Below, piece after piece: positions 53,364 to 61,539 of a DNA stretch of 64,000 bases. The stretch comes from Oscillatoria nigro-viridis PCC 7112 (GTDB lineage Bacteria > Cyanobacteriota > Cyanobacteriia > Cyanobacteriales > Microcoleaceae). The notes under the pieces were generated by a model. The model was not told where the DNA came from and did not search any database. It worked only from the letters and a program-made list of their open reading frames with translations. Location: the NCBI RefSeq assembly GCF_000317475.1, contig NC_019729.1:6917445-6981444 (forward strand). Direction: 5' to 3'. Numbering within the stretch: the first letter of the stretch is position 1; each line of letters starts with the position of its first letter. A program made the translations under genes and the position numbers.

Positions 53364-54125
53364 ATGGAATCTATCGCTTTCTTAAAAGTCAACAACCACA
53401 CTATTTCCCTCAGTCAAGCCGTTGGCTATCTCAAGGCTTCCGGGAAATTTGGAATGTTTCTCGCAGAAATCTTGCGCCAGCATATTCTCGAACACGAACT
53501 GGCTGAAGTTGAAGCTATCGATATTGACACAGCCGAGTTAGAACAAACGATTGTAAATTTTCGCCTCGAAAAGCAGTTACTCGACCAAAACTCTTTTCAA
53601 AACTGGCTGGTTAAAAATGGGATTACTTATGATAATTTTCGACAAGGAATCACCAATGAAATCAAGCTAGATAAGCTCAAAACTAAGATTAGCCAGCCCA
53701 AACTAGAGGCATATTACCAGCAGCAAAAGCCTTTCTTCGATCGCGTCGTTCTTTCCCGCATCATCGTCAGCGATCGAGAATTGGCCGACACGCTTAAAGC
53801 AGCAATTTCAGCAGGAAAAAATCAATTTGAAAGTCTAGCAAGAGAGTATTCTGTCAGCGATGACCGAGTAGTTAATGGGATGATGGGCCCAGTCAGTCGC
53901 GGCACTTTACCCGATATCCTCAAAAATATGGTAGATATTGCTAAAGTTGGAGAAATTCTGGGGCCTCTAGAAATTGAAGGCGGTTACGGTTTATTTCGCG
54001 TGGAACAATTCTTAGATGCTTCCTTGGAAGATCCAAAAGTCAAACAAGAACTGCAAAATCAGTTATTTGAGCAGTGGTTGCAAGAAAAGCTGCAAAGTTT
54101 GGAGATTAAATTAGAGTTTAAGTAA
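53364..54125 (+). CDS. Parvulin-type (PpiC/SurA-like) peptidyl-prolyl isomerase
   Basis: 253 residues. An N-terminal helical chaperone part (LSQAVGYLKASGKFGMFLAE ... NFRLEKQLLDQNSFQNWLV), then a parvulin domain ~125-225 (FDRVVLSRIIVSDRELADTL, FESLAREYSVSDDRVVNGMM, GPVSRGTLPD, GPLEIEGGYGLFRVEQF). It has no signal peptide, so it should be cytoplasmic. Cyanobacterial proteins of this type often sit with type I secretion genes, and this one starts 103 bases after the giant calpain-type protein, itself without a signal peptide. I infer it keeps that cargo unfolded or matures it before export. Confidence 0.82.
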   Translation: MESIAFLKVNNHTISLSQAVGYLKASGKFGMFLAEILRQHILEHELAEVEAIDIDTAELEQTIVNFRLEKQLLDQNSFQNWLVKNGITYDNFRQGITNEIKLDKLKTKISQPKLEAYYQQQKPFFDRVVLSRIIVSDRELADTLKAAISAGKNQFESLAREYSVSDDRVVNGMMGPVSRGTLPDILKNMVDIAKVGEILGPLEIEGGYGLFRVEQFLDASLEDPKVKQELQNQLFEQWLQEKLQSLEIKLEFK

Positions 54126-54219
54126 TTGACTTGCAAGATTTAAGGTGCGATCGCCCTTTTGGAATAAGTCAAAAAGTACGATCGCCCTTTACTTCTTTTT
54201 CTCGATTGAAGAGCGATCG

Positions 54220-54582
54220 CTACCAATTAATTACCGTCAAACTTGTTACCTTTCCAAACTCTCGATCTGCCGTCACCAAACTTGCTGAATTTTGGATTGC
54301 CATTGCTGCAATAACCGCATCCGGTAGTTTCAAGCGATGTTGCTGGCGAATTTCAATGATTTTTTCAATCAACACAGCATCCATCGCCACTAAACCTAGA
54401 ATTTCAACTCTTTGCAGAAACTGCTCGAAAAGCTGGCGATCGTCTTGAGTCAACCCAGGAAATACCAGAAACTCAATTTTGCTAATAACTGAAACTCCAA
54501 TCCAATCCGCATCTTTAAGTAATCCAATGAGTTGAATATTCCCTTGAAGCAAAGCAACGATCGCATTCGTATCCAACACATA
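54220..54582 (-). CDS. vapC: PIN-domain toxin, VapC family
   Basis: 120 residues. Ribonuclease of a type II toxin-antitoxin pair. The PIN acids are visible: D in VLDTNAIVALLQ, E in VISKIEFLVFPG, D in LKLPDAVIAAMA and D in LVTADREFG. The start is unusual: no ATG is available, so GTG at 54582 (VLDTN) is proposed, with TTG at 54579 as alternative. The antitoxin gene ends 10 bases upstream. Confidence 0.85.
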   Translation of the reverse strand, partial: YVLDTNAIVALLQGNIQLIGLLKDADWIGVSVISKIEFLVFPGLTQDDRQLFEQFLQRVEILGLVAMDAVLIEKIIEIRQQHRLKLPDAVIAAMAIQNSASLVTADREFGKVTSLTVINW

Positions 54583-54592
54583 GCGACTACCA

Positions 54593-54841
54593 CTACTCGC
54601 GTAGATTCCTCTGCATTGTTACTGCATCTCCCTGCCAAGTTAATCTGCCCACTAAATCCGAGAAATTATAGCTTGATTTCTGCTTCTCCTCTGATGAAAC
54701 CGGATTCAAGACCACTAAAACTTCTCGTTCTTTTAGCAATCGTAACGCAGCCAGAATCACTTCAGAAGCAGATGAGTACCTACCGTTTTTGACTGTTGAC
54801 TGAACAAACTGCTCTAGTTCAGGAGTTAAGGATATATTCAT
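54593..54841 (-). CDS. Antitoxin of the VapC pair (ParD/RHH-like)
   Basis: 82 residues. N-terminal ribbon-helix-helix pattern MNISLTPELEQFVQSTVKNG plus RYSSASEVILAALRLLKERE, as in CC2985/ParD-type antitoxins, followed by a toxin-binding tail. It should dimerise, bind the operon promoter and neutralise the PIN toxin encoded 10 bases downstream. ParD-type antitoxins usually pair with ParE, so the combination with a PIN toxin is a mixed one but known in cyanobacteria. Confidence 0.8.
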   Translation of the reverse strand: MNISLTPELEQFVQSTVKNGRYSSASEVILAALRLLKEREVLVVLNPVSSEEKQKSSYNFSDLVGRLTWQGDAVTMQRNLRE

Positions 54842-55168
54842 GATGTTGAGTCACCTATTTGAGTCAACTATTACCCCCATAATAACAAAAATTATCAAAT
54901 TTTGTTATTTAATATTTTTGGCGATGGCAAGATTTTGCGAGATCCTTGCTTGTAAGCGCAGATTAGCGATCGCCCTTTACCCCTTTTTATCAAAAAACTG
55001 CGATCGCCCTTTTGGAATTAGTCACAAAGTGCGATCGCCCTTTCTTGCTTTTTCTCAACCAAAGGCGATCGCACTTTTGGAATTTGTCAACAAGGGCGAT
55101 CGCTCTTTTTGATATGGAAAAGTCGATCCCTCTTTTGTTCTGAGTCAAAAAGGGCGATCGACTTTTAT
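54842..55168. repeat. HIP1-rich short repeat array
   Basis: From about 54960 to 55165 imperfect ~38-base units alternate: (G)CGATCGCCCTTT, an A/T-rich stretch, GGAATTAGTCAAAAAG. About five HIP1 or near-HIP1 octamers occur in 200 bases. A similar two-unit block lies at 54145-54220, so the VapC pair is bracketed by the same repeats. Confidence 0.75.
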
Positions 55169-55387
55169 TTAAGCTGCCACGATTGCCGGACTCGGAGGCA
55201 CTAAATCTTCTTCTTGGCAATACTCAAGATAGCTGGAGATCGCTTCTTTAGCATTGGCGATCGCTTCTTCATAAGTTTTCCCGTAAGTACAGGGCTGCAT
55301 TGCAATTGTTGCCAACTCTGGCAGTGTTACCAAATACAGTCCATCCTCTTGTGACCATTGAATTAATAAACTATAGCGGTAATTCAT
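55169..55387 (-). CDS. HicB-like protein (type II toxin-antitoxin family)
   Basis: 72 residues: MNYRYSLLIQWSQEDGLYLV then TLPELATIAMQPCTYGKTYE and EAIANAKEAISSYLEYCQEE. This is the HicB partial RNase-H-like fold (sheet plus the AIANAKEAI helix). Usually paired with HicA; no HicA (short dsRNA-binding protein) is seen. A short open frame ending at 55371 overlaps its start by 17 bases and could be a partner of which only LEKLLKKAIQELETILQQRN is convincing. As an orphan, HicB-like proteins may act as regulators. Confidence 0.78.
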   Translation of the reverse strand: MNYRYSLLIQWSQEDGLYLVTLPELATIAMQPCTYGKTYEEAIANAKEAISSYLEYCQEEDLVPPSPAIVAA

Positions 55388-55500
55388 TCCTCTGATTCCT
55401 CTGCTGAAGAATTGTTTCTAACTCTTGAATTGCTTTTTTTAACAATTTCTCCAAATACAATGGTGTATCCTCAACACAAGAAGAGATTTTAGGATCTGCT

Positions 55501-55884
55501 GTGGCGCTAGTGTGGGTGGCGGTGTGGCATTTCTGGGGGTGGCCGCGCGAAGTAGAAATTGCTAGAGGTAAGCCGGAGGCTAAGAAAAAGCGATCGCCCA
55601 ATTATAACTCACCGCCTCCCAATCCGGTAGAACAAGAGCTAAATCAGCTCAAAGCCACAACTGGAATGAATCGGATGAAGCCTGTGAGACGATCGACCCA
55701 GCCAACTCCTGAAGTTGCTCAATGGTATGTGTTTCGCAGCGGAGAAGCCAAGGGGCCCTATACCAAATTGCAATTATGGGAGGTTCAGGAAATCACAGCC
55801 CGAACCAAAGTCCGGCGCGGGGAAGCCGAGTGGCAGCGCGCCGGTGAAATTCCCGAATTAGCGTCGTACCTCACTCAAAAATAA
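55501..55884 (+). CDS. GYF_2-domain (DUF4339) protein, possibly 5'-truncated
   Basis: 127 residues if started at the GTG at 55501, which follows an in-frame stop at 55489. The C-terminal half is a GYF_2 domain: QWYVFRSGEAKGPYTKLQLW, VRRGEAEWQRAGEIPELASY (W-Y-x-G-P-Y core). Such domains bind proline-rich or membrane proteins in bacteria, with unclear function. The N-terminal part (VWVAVWHFWGWPRE, then basic PEAKKKRSPNYN) is not typical and may be out-of-family sequence left after loss of the true N-terminus. Confidence 0.6.
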   Translation: MALVWVAVWHFWGWPREVEIARGKPEAKKKRSPNYNSPPPNPVEQELNQLKATTGMNRMKPVRRSTQPTPEVAQWYVFRSGEAKGPYTKLQLWEVQEITARTKVRRGEAEWQRAGEIPELASYLTQK

Positions 55885-55995
55885 GACAGTACACGTCACC
55901 GCACGTCCATCGGCGCTCAAGACGATCGCACTCCCCAGAAAGTAGCGCTATTCTTAGAAAAGGGATTTGTGTCAGCGAGACTCCCGGAGCTTTTT

Positions 55996-56263
55996 ATGAA
56001 TATTACTTTGAGTCCTGAGCAGGTGAAATTGATCGAAGCGCAATTAGCACGCGCGGCAGTTTAGCTCGCCGGAAGAGGTGATTACAAAAGCCCTCCAGAC
56101 TTTGACTCAAACACGCCAGCATTATTGGGAGTGGGTGGAGGAGGTGCGCTCTTCGGTGGAGGAAGCGGAGGCGGAACTATCGCGGGGTGAGGGAATCCCC
56201 TTAGAGACTGCGTGCGAGCAATTGCAGGAAAAGTTTCGCAAGGCACGAGAGGTTCAGGGATGA
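55996..56263 (+). pseudogene. Frameshifted ParD-like antitoxin
   Basis: MNITLSPEQVKLIEAQLARA runs into TAG at 56062. The continuation SSPEEVITKALQTLTQTRQH plus YWEWVEEVRSSVEEAEAELS lies in the next frame and ends normally at 56263. The break is in GCACGCGCGGCAGTTTAGC, where a CGCGCG slip and loss of one T would explain it. No toxin gene follows; tRNA-Phe is next. Orphan, inactivated antitoxin. Confidence 0.8.
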
Positions 56264-56346
56264 GTCGATGCTTTGTCTCTCCAACTGCAAGCCGAGACTT
56301 GAATGGCATTGGTGATTATTTTGTTCGCTCAAGTTTATATAAAAAA

Positions 56347-56370
56347 AAGCCCTCAACTTTGTGAGGGCTT
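56347..56370 (-). terminator. Intrinsic terminator of tRNA-Phe
   Basis: Read leftwards: AAGCCCTCAC, short loop, TTGAGGGCTT followed by a run of T (A-run 56339-56348 on the plus strand). It begins 5 bases after the tRNA 3' end. Confidence 0.85.
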
Positions 56371-56375
56371 TGCGA

Positions 56376-56448
56376 TGCCAGGAACGAGACTTGAACTCGT
56401 GACACGTGGATTTTCAGTCCACTGCTCTACCAACTGAGCTATCCCGGC
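56376..56448 (-). tRNA. trnF: tRNA-Phe (GAA)
   Basis: 73 nucleotides. Acceptor GCCGGGA, D-arm AGCTCAGTTGGTAGAGC, anticodon loop CTGAAAA giving GAA, and the T-loop GTTCAAGTC are all present and pair as expected; CCA is not encoded. An intrinsic terminator follows. Its flanks carry antitoxin and TA remnants, but no integrase or att duplication was seen. Confidence 0.96.
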
Positions 56449-56580
56449 TTGTTTTTTCGCGCTTTACTATCTTAGCAGACACATACAAAATTTAGCAAGC
56501 ACTTTTTCAAATTAATTTTCGATCGCCCGGAACCGCCCGCCTGTAAGCTAAAAGCTGCAACCTAAAATCCAAGAATCGCA

Positions 56581-59241
56581 ATGGCACAGCAACATCGGGA
56601 CAGCGGAAGTAAGAGTCTGCTTGTCTTGGGAATAATTTGGCTGCTGGGGGCAATTAGCGATCGCCTCTGGTTTGCCCTCGATCGATCTGTCCCCGCGTGG
56701 GATCAAGCAGAATACCTGACTAGCACCCTGAATTACTTGCAGGCGTTGCAGCATCCTCAGTGGTTTTCCGGGGAGTGGTGGACAAACTTCTGGCTGCTTT
56801 CGACGAAAATTCCGCCCTTGGCATACATCTTAACCGTTCCGTTTCTTCAGGTTTTCGGTACTGGGGGCGATCGGGCAACCCTCGTTCATCTATTATTTAG
56901 TGCAATTCTCCTCGCCTCAGTCTACAGTCTGGGCGTCCAATTATTTAACCGGCAAGTCGGTTTGTGGGCCGCTGCAATTTGCGTTTTGTTACCGGGACTT
57001 TATCGGTTTCGCTTGCAATTTTTACTCGACTATCCCCTCACTGCGGCGATTACTTTTGCTTTCTATTGTCTGACAATGTGGAAGGCTTCTGAAGGAAGAA
57101 GTTCGGCAACGGATTCTGTAACGGATGTAACGGATGTAACAGATAGAACTCAGTTGAAAGAACGAACGAATAAAAAGTATAAATTCTCCCCCTCCCCCAC
57201 TCTCCCCCTCTCCGCGTCATCTTTCTTTTGGGCGATCGCCTTTGGAATTTCTCTCGGTTTATCAATATTAGTTAAACACACTACCGTATTATTTCTGTTT
57301 ACCCCGATTGTATGGTTGGCTGTTGGTGCTGTACGGCAAAAAGCTTGGGGAAGATTAGCCCAATTAGCAGGTAGTTTGTTGCTGTCGGTGGCGGTGTTTG
57401 GGCCCTGGGCGAAAACCAATTGGCTGTTAATTTTGACCGGGGGAAAACGGGCAACGGTGGATTCTGCGATCGCCGAAGGAGATCCGGCCCTCAATACGAT
57501 CGACGCTTGGATTTACTACGGCCAACACTTACCCGAACACATTTCTTGGCCTCTGTTACTGATTCCCTTAGTAGGATTCATACTTTATTGGCGTCGCCGG
57601 CAAGATAGTTCCTCAATCTTTTATCTCAACTCCTGTCGCTGGCTGGCTGTTTTCTGGGGAGGAGCTTATTTAATTAATTCTCTAAATATCAACAAAGATG
57701 ACCGATATGTGATACCTTATTTGCCAGTTTTATCTATTTTCTTAGCCTACTGTTTAACACTCTGGCCTTGTCGGTGGGGACGACAAATTCGCTGGGGTAC
57801 AATTGGCTTGGCAATTCTGGCGATGCTGTTCCATATCTTGCCGCTGGGAGGTACTCTGGGAAATACCTTAGTCCAAATTATCAGTCCCGGCAATTCTAGC
57901 TATCCTTACTTGGGGAAAGAGTGGCCGCACCGAGAGGTAATTGCCGAAATTATCGATCGGGAACCTTATTTGCAATCTACTTTAGGCGTGTTGCCTTCGA
58001 CGCCGGAAATTAACCAGCATAATTTGAATTTTTACGGTGCTTTGGCTAATTTTCAGGTTTACGGGCGACAGGTGGGAACGAATTTAAAAGAAGTGCCGCA
58101 AGATGTGCGATCGCTCTCTTGGTTCGTCACTAAAACAGGCCCGCAAGGTTCGATTCGCGAAGGAATTAAACAAGCTCAAAATGCTGCGGTGGCTGCGATT
58201 GAAAAAGGGAATCAATTTGAGTTAGATAAAACTTGGGTTTTGCCAGATTATACTAATTTAAATCTTTATCGCAAGCGAGTGCAGCCTGTCGAAATACAGC
58301 CGTTGAATGAAGGGCGATCGCAAGTACAATTAGATCGAGTTACTGTCGGGGAAAAAGCAGTTCCCGGAGTGGCGCTGCCGGTTACTTATACTTGGTCTGG
58401 GCCTTGGCAGCAGTTGCAGTCTGGTTTAGTGTTGGTAACGTGGCAAAATCAGCAGTCTGGCGATATTCCACCGGGACAGACTTTCAGGATTTTACACGAT
58501 CGCGCGATCGCCCAGGCAACTTTGCATCCGGGGAAGCTGGAAGCGGATAAATTTGCTGTGGGGTTTCGAGTTGTCGATCGCACGGCGATGCTTCCTCCTG
58601 CTAATATTGCACCGGGAACTTACAATCTGCAAGCTACTTATCTAAATCGGAAAACCGGCGAAACTTATCCGATTAATGTGCCGGCAGTGAGTGTTAAGAT
58701 CGAGGCAGAGCCTAGAAACGAGAATAAAGCACCTGGAAACGAGGATAATACAGATAAGCCTGAGTTAGATTTGGTGACTCAATTGCGGGCGATGGCGACT
58801 GATTTACCCAAAGGATTGCCCGGTTTAGAACCCGTGTTCGAGCAGATTGGACGCATCAATCAGTACGATCCAATTCAAGATTATACCGTGCAAGCGGAAC
58901 AAGCATTAGAATATCGGTTGAAACAGGAACCAAATAATCTAGAATTGGCTTATGCTTTGGCATTTTCTCGGGTATTGCAGCAGAATGTCGAAAGTTCGAT
59001 CGCAGCCTTAGAAAAAGTCACTCAACTCGACTCAAAAAACCCTTACGCATACGCCTATCTCGCTTTCGTACACCTGTACGGCTGGCATCCCAAAGCCGCT
59101 CAAACAGCCTTAAAACCTGCTCTCGCTCTCAACTCCCACCTACCGGAAATTAGAGTTTTAAACGGTGCAGCGGCTCTGATGCAAGGTAATCTCATTCAAG
59201 CATGGCAAGATTTGCAATACTTAAAAAAACTAAAAATTTAA
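56581..59241 (+). CDS. GT39/PMT-like membrane glycosyltransferase with C-terminal TPR region
   Basis: 886 residues. About ten membrane helices in the first ~430 residues. The first loop has the acidic DRSVPAWDQAEYLTSTLNYL, typical of GT-C enzymes that use a lipid-phosphate sugar donor, and later LLDYPLTAAITFAFYCLTMW and NKDDRYVIPYLPVLSIFLAY (the DxRY region of GT39 proteins). A large extracytoplasmic domain follows, and the last ~110 residues resemble TPRs (LELAYALAFSRVLQQNVESS, KNPYAYAYLAFVHLYGWHPK). Residues ~171-212 are encoded by intergenic-type repeats inserted in frame. Sugar and acceptor unknown. Confidence 0.75.
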   Translation: MAQQHRDSGSKSLLVLGIIWLLGAISDRLWFALDRSVPAWDQAEYLTSTLNYLQALQHPQWFSGEWWTNFWLLSTKIPPLAYILTVPFLQVFGTGGDRATLVHLLFSAILLASVYSLGVQLFNRQVGLWAAAICVLLPGLYRFRLQFLLDYPLTAAITFAFYCLTMWKASEGRSSATDSVTDVTDVTDRTQLKERTNKKYKFSPSPTLPLSASSFFWAIAFGISLGLSILVKHTTVLFLFTPIVWLAVGAVRQKAWGRLAQLAGSLLLSVAVFGPWAKTNWLLILTGGKRATVDSAIAEGDPALNTIDAWIYYGQHLPEHISWPLLLIPLVGFILYWRRRQDSSSIFYLNSCRWLAVFWGGAYLINSLNINKDDRYVIPYLPVLSIFLAYCLTLWPCRWGRQIRWGTIGLAILAMLFHILPLGGTLGNTLVQIISPGNSSYPYLGKEWPHREVIAEIIDREPYLQSTLGVLPSTPEINQHNLNFYGALANFQVYGRQVGTNLKEVPQDVRSLSWFVTKTGPQGSIREGIKQAQNAAVAAIEKGNQFELDKTWVLPDYTNLNLYRKRVQPVEIQPLNEGRSQVQLDRVTVGEKAVPGVALPVTYTWSGPWQQLQSGLVLVTWQNQQSGDIPPGQTFRILHDRAIAQATLHPGKLEADKFAVGFRVVDRTAMLPPANIAPGTYNLQATYLNRKTGETYPINVPAVSVKIEAEPRNENKAPGNEDNTDKPELDLVTQLRAMATDLPKGLPGLEPVFEQIGRINQYDPIQDYTVQAEQALEYRLKQEPNNLELAYALAFSRVLQQNVESSIAALEKVTQLDSKNPYAYAYLAFVHLYGWHPKAAQTALKPALALNSHLPEIRVLNGAAALMQGNLIQAWQDLQYLKKLKI
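57091..57216. repeat. Intergenic repeat sequence inside a coding region
   Basis: GAAGGAAGAAGTTCGGCAAC with GGATGTAAC copies (compare 25656-25712), then AAATTCTCCCCCTC with C/T-rich sequence (compare 4600-4645). It stays in frame and encodes ATDSVTDVTDVTDRTQ and KYKFSPSPTLPLS between two membrane helices. Confidence 0.75.
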
Positions 59242-59269
59242 CAATCCCTTTTATTGTGGCACGGGCGTC

Positions 59270-59476
59270 CCGCCTGTGCTTTCAAATCGGTAACGCCTGT
59301 GCTTCCAAATCGGTAACGCCTGTGCTTCCAAATCGGTAACGCCTGTGCTTTCAAATCGGTAACGCCTGTGCTTCCAAATCGGTAACGCCTGTGCTTTCAA
59401 ATCGGTAACGCCTGTGCTTTCAAATCGGTAACGCCTGTGCTTTCAAATCGGTAACGCCTGTGCTTCCAAATCGGTA
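59270..59476. repeat. 23-bp tandem repeat, nine copies
   Basis: Unit AACGCCTGTGCTTYCAAATCGGT with only one variable position (C or T). The array starts at the right arm of a hairpin repeat (GGCACGGGCGTCCCGCCTGTG) and ends 16 bases before the next gene's start codon. Confidence 0.93.
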
Positions 59477-59491
59477 AAAAACAGAAAACCA

Positions 59492-60427
59492 ATGAACCAA
59501 CTCAGAATTGTCTCTCTAATTCCCAGTGCCACCGAAATTGTAGCACTTTTAGGATTAACCGATGCAATTGTCGGCCGTTCCCACGAATGCGATTATCCCC
59601 CAGAAATCCAAAATTTACCTGTTTGCACTCAGCCTAAATTCAATCCCGAAGGAACTAGCAGCGAAATTCACAACCGCGTGACAGAATTGTTGCAAAATGC
59701 GCTGAGTGTGTATAAAGTAGAAATAGATACTTTGGAAAAATTGCAGCCGACTCACATTATTACTCAAGCTCAATGTGAAGTCTGCGCTTGTTCTCTAACA
59801 GAGGTTGAACAAGCAGTAAGTACGCTGGTAAATAGCAAGCCAGAAATTATTTCTTTGCAGCCTAATTTGCTAGCAGAAATCTGGACGGATATTCAGCGAG
59901 TTGCTGATGCTTTGGGCGTAGATGCCAAAAGTGCGATCGACCTTTTGCAATCCCGCATCGATGCTATTACCTCGAAAGCACAAGCATCATCTATTATGAC
60001 CACAAAAGAGAGACTTCCCAAAGTAGCCTGCATCGAATGGATTGAACCTTTGATGGCTGCGGGTAACTGGATTCCCGAATTAGTGGCAATGGCGGGAGGC
60101 AATTCGCTATTTGGAATTGTCGGCGAACATTCCCCTTGGTTAAAGTGGGAAGCGCTAGTAGAAGCTAATCCCGATGTAATTATTTTCATGCCTTGCGGCT
60201 TCGATTTAAACCGCACTCGCAGCGAAGCAATGCAGATAACTAAATACGCAGAATGGGCTAATTTGCAAGCAGTAAAAACTGGGAAAGTTTACATAACTGA
60301 CGGCAATTCTTACTTTAATAGGCCGGGGCCGAGATTGGTTGATTCGTTAGAAATTTTAGCAGAAATTCTCCATCCCCAAATCTTCGATTTTGGCTATCGG
60401 GGTAAGGGTTGGCAGCCATTTTTGTAA
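59492..60427 (+). CDS. BtuF-like periplasmic-binding-fold protein
   Basis: 311 residues. Begins RIVSLIPSATEIVALLGLTD and VGRSHECDYPPEIQNLPVCT, the classic start of cobalamin/siderophore substrate-binding proteins of the helical-backbone class; later TQAQCEVCACS, ADALGVDAKSAID and NPDVIIFMPCGFDLNRT. No signal peptide is visible, as is common in this cyanobacterial subgroup, so it may be cytoplasmic or a binding-fold enzyme and not a transporter part. The Cys pair in QCEVCAC could bind metal. No permease or ATPase is adjacent. Its leader is the 23-bp tandem array. Confidence 0.78.
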   Translation: MNQLRIVSLIPSATEIVALLGLTDAIVGRSHECDYPPEIQNLPVCTQPKFNPEGTSSEIHNRVTELLQNALSVYKVEIDTLEKLQPTHIITQAQCEVCACSLTEVEQAVSTLVNSKPEIISLQPNLLAEIWTDIQRVADALGVDAKSAIDLLQSRIDAITSKAQASSIMTTKERLPKVACIEWIEPLMAAGNWIPELVAMAGGNSLFGIVGEHSPWLKWEALVEANPDVIIFMPCGFDLNRTRSEAMQITKYAEWANLQAVKTGKVYITDGNSYFNRPGPRLVDSLEILAEILHPQIFDFGYRGKGWQPFL

Positions 60428-60456
60428 GTACCCGCAGCTAGCTAAAGCTTTATCTA

Positions 60457-60557
60457 TAGCAATCCTCGCATCATTTGTGAATTTCTTGCGGACTCCCAGC
60501 TTGCTCGGGGAGGGTTGGGGTGGGCTAAAAAATTTACGACTCCTGCAACGATTGCTA
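60457..60557. mobile_element. Miniature inverted-repeat element, TATAGCAATCC type
   Basis: Same arms and core as 30198-30297 (TAGCAATCCTCGCATCATTT at the left; AACTCCTGCAACGATTGCTA at the right; GGAGGGTTGGGGTGGG core). TA on both sides (60455-60456, 60558-60559). Confidence 0.78.
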
Positions 60558-60684
60558 TATATTATAGCAACCGCCAAGACGGTTAGGAGGTTGTTAATGG
60601 CTGAAACGATTGATTGTATTGCTTCTTTCTTCTTCCGACTTCCATCGGACTTCTGCTCTAATTCTGAATTGCCTGCCATACAAA

Positions 60685-60711
60685 TAAGGACACAACATTG
60701 TTGTGTCCTTA
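60685..60711. terminator. Perfect 12-bp hairpin between convergent genes
   Basis: TAAGGACACAAC, loop ATT, GTTGTGTCCTTA, in the gap between the BtuF-like gene (+) and the fasciclin gene (-). Likely a shared terminator, or a dispersed palindrome used as one. Confidence 0.55.
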
Positions 60712-60764
60712 CTTCGCGTTCATTTAACCGAATCTGACATCAATTGATGCAAAAAACGCTAGTC

Positions 60765-61373
60765 CTACTTGGCATCAGGGGGCATCAAAACCTTGTCAAT
60801 TACGTGAATCACGCCGTTGGTAGCTTTGATATCAGCTTTCACAACATTAGCGCCGCTGACAGTAACTTTGCCTGCGCTAACAGCTACCTTCAGCGAACTG
60901 CCTTCGACACTTTTAACATCGCCGGATTTCAGGCTAGTAGATAAAACCGAACCAGGAACAACGTGGTAAGTTAAAATCTTAGTAAGTTTGGCTTTGTTGG
61001 CGGGTTTGAGCAAATCATCCAAAGTTCCTTTTGGCAAAGCAGCAAATGCCGCGTCTGTCGGTGCAAAAACAGTGAAAGGGCCTTTTCCTTGTAAAGTTGT
61101 CACCAAACCGGCTGCTCCCAAAGCTTTTGTCAGCGTCTTGAATTGAGGGTCGCCAGATGCAATAGCAACAATATCCTTAGTAGCTGCAGTTGATGCCGGT
61201 GAAGCAGCGGTTTTCACCTTTCCAGGAACTTGTTGAGTTTGATTTGCATTAGCAACATCGGTGTTGGAGGTGATGTGAGCTACAGCCGGGAAACCAATCA
61301 ACGCGCTAGCGCCGATTATTCCTGCGAAACCTGTGAGTTGTTTCATCCAGCTAGGTAAATTTTGATTTTTCAT
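60765..61373 (-). CDS. Fasciclin (FAS1) domain exported protein
   Basis: 202 residues. Signal peptide ([20 protein letters not shown]), a Thr/Ala/Pro linker, then one FAS1 domain (~66-200): [20 protein letters not shown], the H1 motif [17 protein letters not shown], the YH motif [12 protein letters not shown], and H2-like [17 protein letters not shown]1 domains act in adhesion to surfaces, sugars or other proteins. Full length and ordinary. Probably secreted or periplasmic. Confidence 0.92.
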   Translation of the reverse strand: MKNQNLPSWMKQLTGFAGIIGASALIGFPAVAHITSNTDVANANQTQQVPGKVKTAASPASTAATKDIVAIASGDPQFKTLTKALGAAGLVTTLQGKGPFTVFAPTDAAFAALPKGTLDDLLKPANKAKLTKILTYHVVPGSVLSTSLKSGDVKSVEGSSLKVAVSAGKVTVSGANVVKADIKATNGVIHVIDKVLMPPDAK

Positions 61374-61539
61374 TTCGCTTGCATTTCCTTATGAGATAAA
61401 ACAGTGAACATGAATTTTTATGTTAGCCAAATCTCGACAAAAGGTAAGGTTGCCAGAGGCTAAGATAGCAAGAAAATTGTCTTGCAGCCCCCGATCGACC
61501 AAAACTCCCTTACTATAACCCAAGCTGAGCAATCGGGCA

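Noticed and set aside
54990-55220. 76-codon minus-strand gene
   Set aside because: Translation of the HIP1 repeat array (repeated KRAIA/CDR-type peptides); not a real protein.
55371-55601. Separate gene upstream of the HicB-like gene
   Set aside because: Only the last ~30 codons look protein-like, no acceptable start codon was found, and the 5' part overlaps the GYF_2 gene on the other strand.
59270-59476. CRISPR array from nine 23-bp repeats
   Set aside because: The units are strictly contiguous with no spacers; it is a plain tandem repeat.
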